A stretch of 6,477 nt of DNA from Spirochaetaceae bacterium (GTDB taxonomy: Bacteria > Spirochaetota > Spirochaetia > DSM-27196 > PXBQ01). How positions within the stretch are numbered: the first letter of the stretch is position 1; the number at the start of each line of letters is the position of its first letter. The stretch covers positions 1 through 6,477 of the forward strand of contig PXBQ01000513.1 in NCBI GenBank assembly GCA_003566875.1, read 5' to 3'. Shown piece after piece: positions 6,418 to 6,477 of the stretch. A model generated the notes under the pieces. It saw nothing but the letters and a program-made list of their open reading frames with translations, did not search any database and was not told where the DNA came from. The translations under genes and the position numbers were made by a program.

Positions 6418-6477
6418 TCGTTCTCCTCGGGCCGCCGCATACGATTGAAGCGCTCTTTCCTCAGGGTAGCCGACCGG

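Noticed and set aside
6446..6459. LacI-type operator around AGCGCT upstream of the sulfatase gene
   Set aside because: Only the central six bases are symmetrical; the outer half-sites do not match, so it is likely chance.

Overview
The window is ordinary, densely coded bacterial chromosome. It carries six protein genes, no RNA genes, no mobile-element parts and no CRISPR array. GC is roughly 55-65% in the lines I counted by hand, start codons are ATG or GTG, and Shine-Dalgarno sites are clear. The gene mix (a one-domain arylsulfatase with a C-terminal extension, a URO-D-fold protein that is not HemE, a ThuA-like protein and an AGE-family sugar epimerase) is the kind seen in carbohydrate-degrading bacteria such as Planctomycetes, Verrucomicrobia, Lentisphaerae, Poribacteria or Latescibacteria. 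That placement is inference from gene content; there is no phylogenetic marker here.

Plus strand, bases 1-2065: the 3' part of an AGE-family (N-acylglucosamine 2-epimerase-like) gene, cut by the window edge, then a 127-base gap holding a small nested inverted repeat, then a complete 12-helix MFS transporter that resembles the MdtG branch of the DHA1 drug:H+ antiporter family.

Minus strand, bases 6404 down to 2083: sulfatase, then URO-D-like protein, then ThuA-like protein, then short-chain dehydrogenase/reductase (SDR), all in one direction. The gaps are 71 and 85 bases, and the last two genes overlap by 4 bases (GTGA). This looks like a transcription unit, perhaps with an internal promoter before the URO-D gene. 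The two blocks converge, with only 17 bases between the MFS and SDR stop codons and no obvious intrinsic terminator there.

Working model (inference): the minus-strand genes handle a sulfated or otherwise modified sugar or small molecule. The sulfatase removes sulfate, the SDR and ThuA-like proteins act on a hydroxyl or keto sugar, and the URO-D-like protein does an unknown step. The epimerase and transporter on the other strand would fit sugar interconversion and movement across the membrane. The least explained protein is the URO-D homologue. It lacks both the HemE N-terminal arginine motif and the Cys zinc ligands of the corrinoid methyltransferase branch, and has a His-Leu-His where the latter has His-x-Cys. 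I see no clear evidence of a wholly new system.
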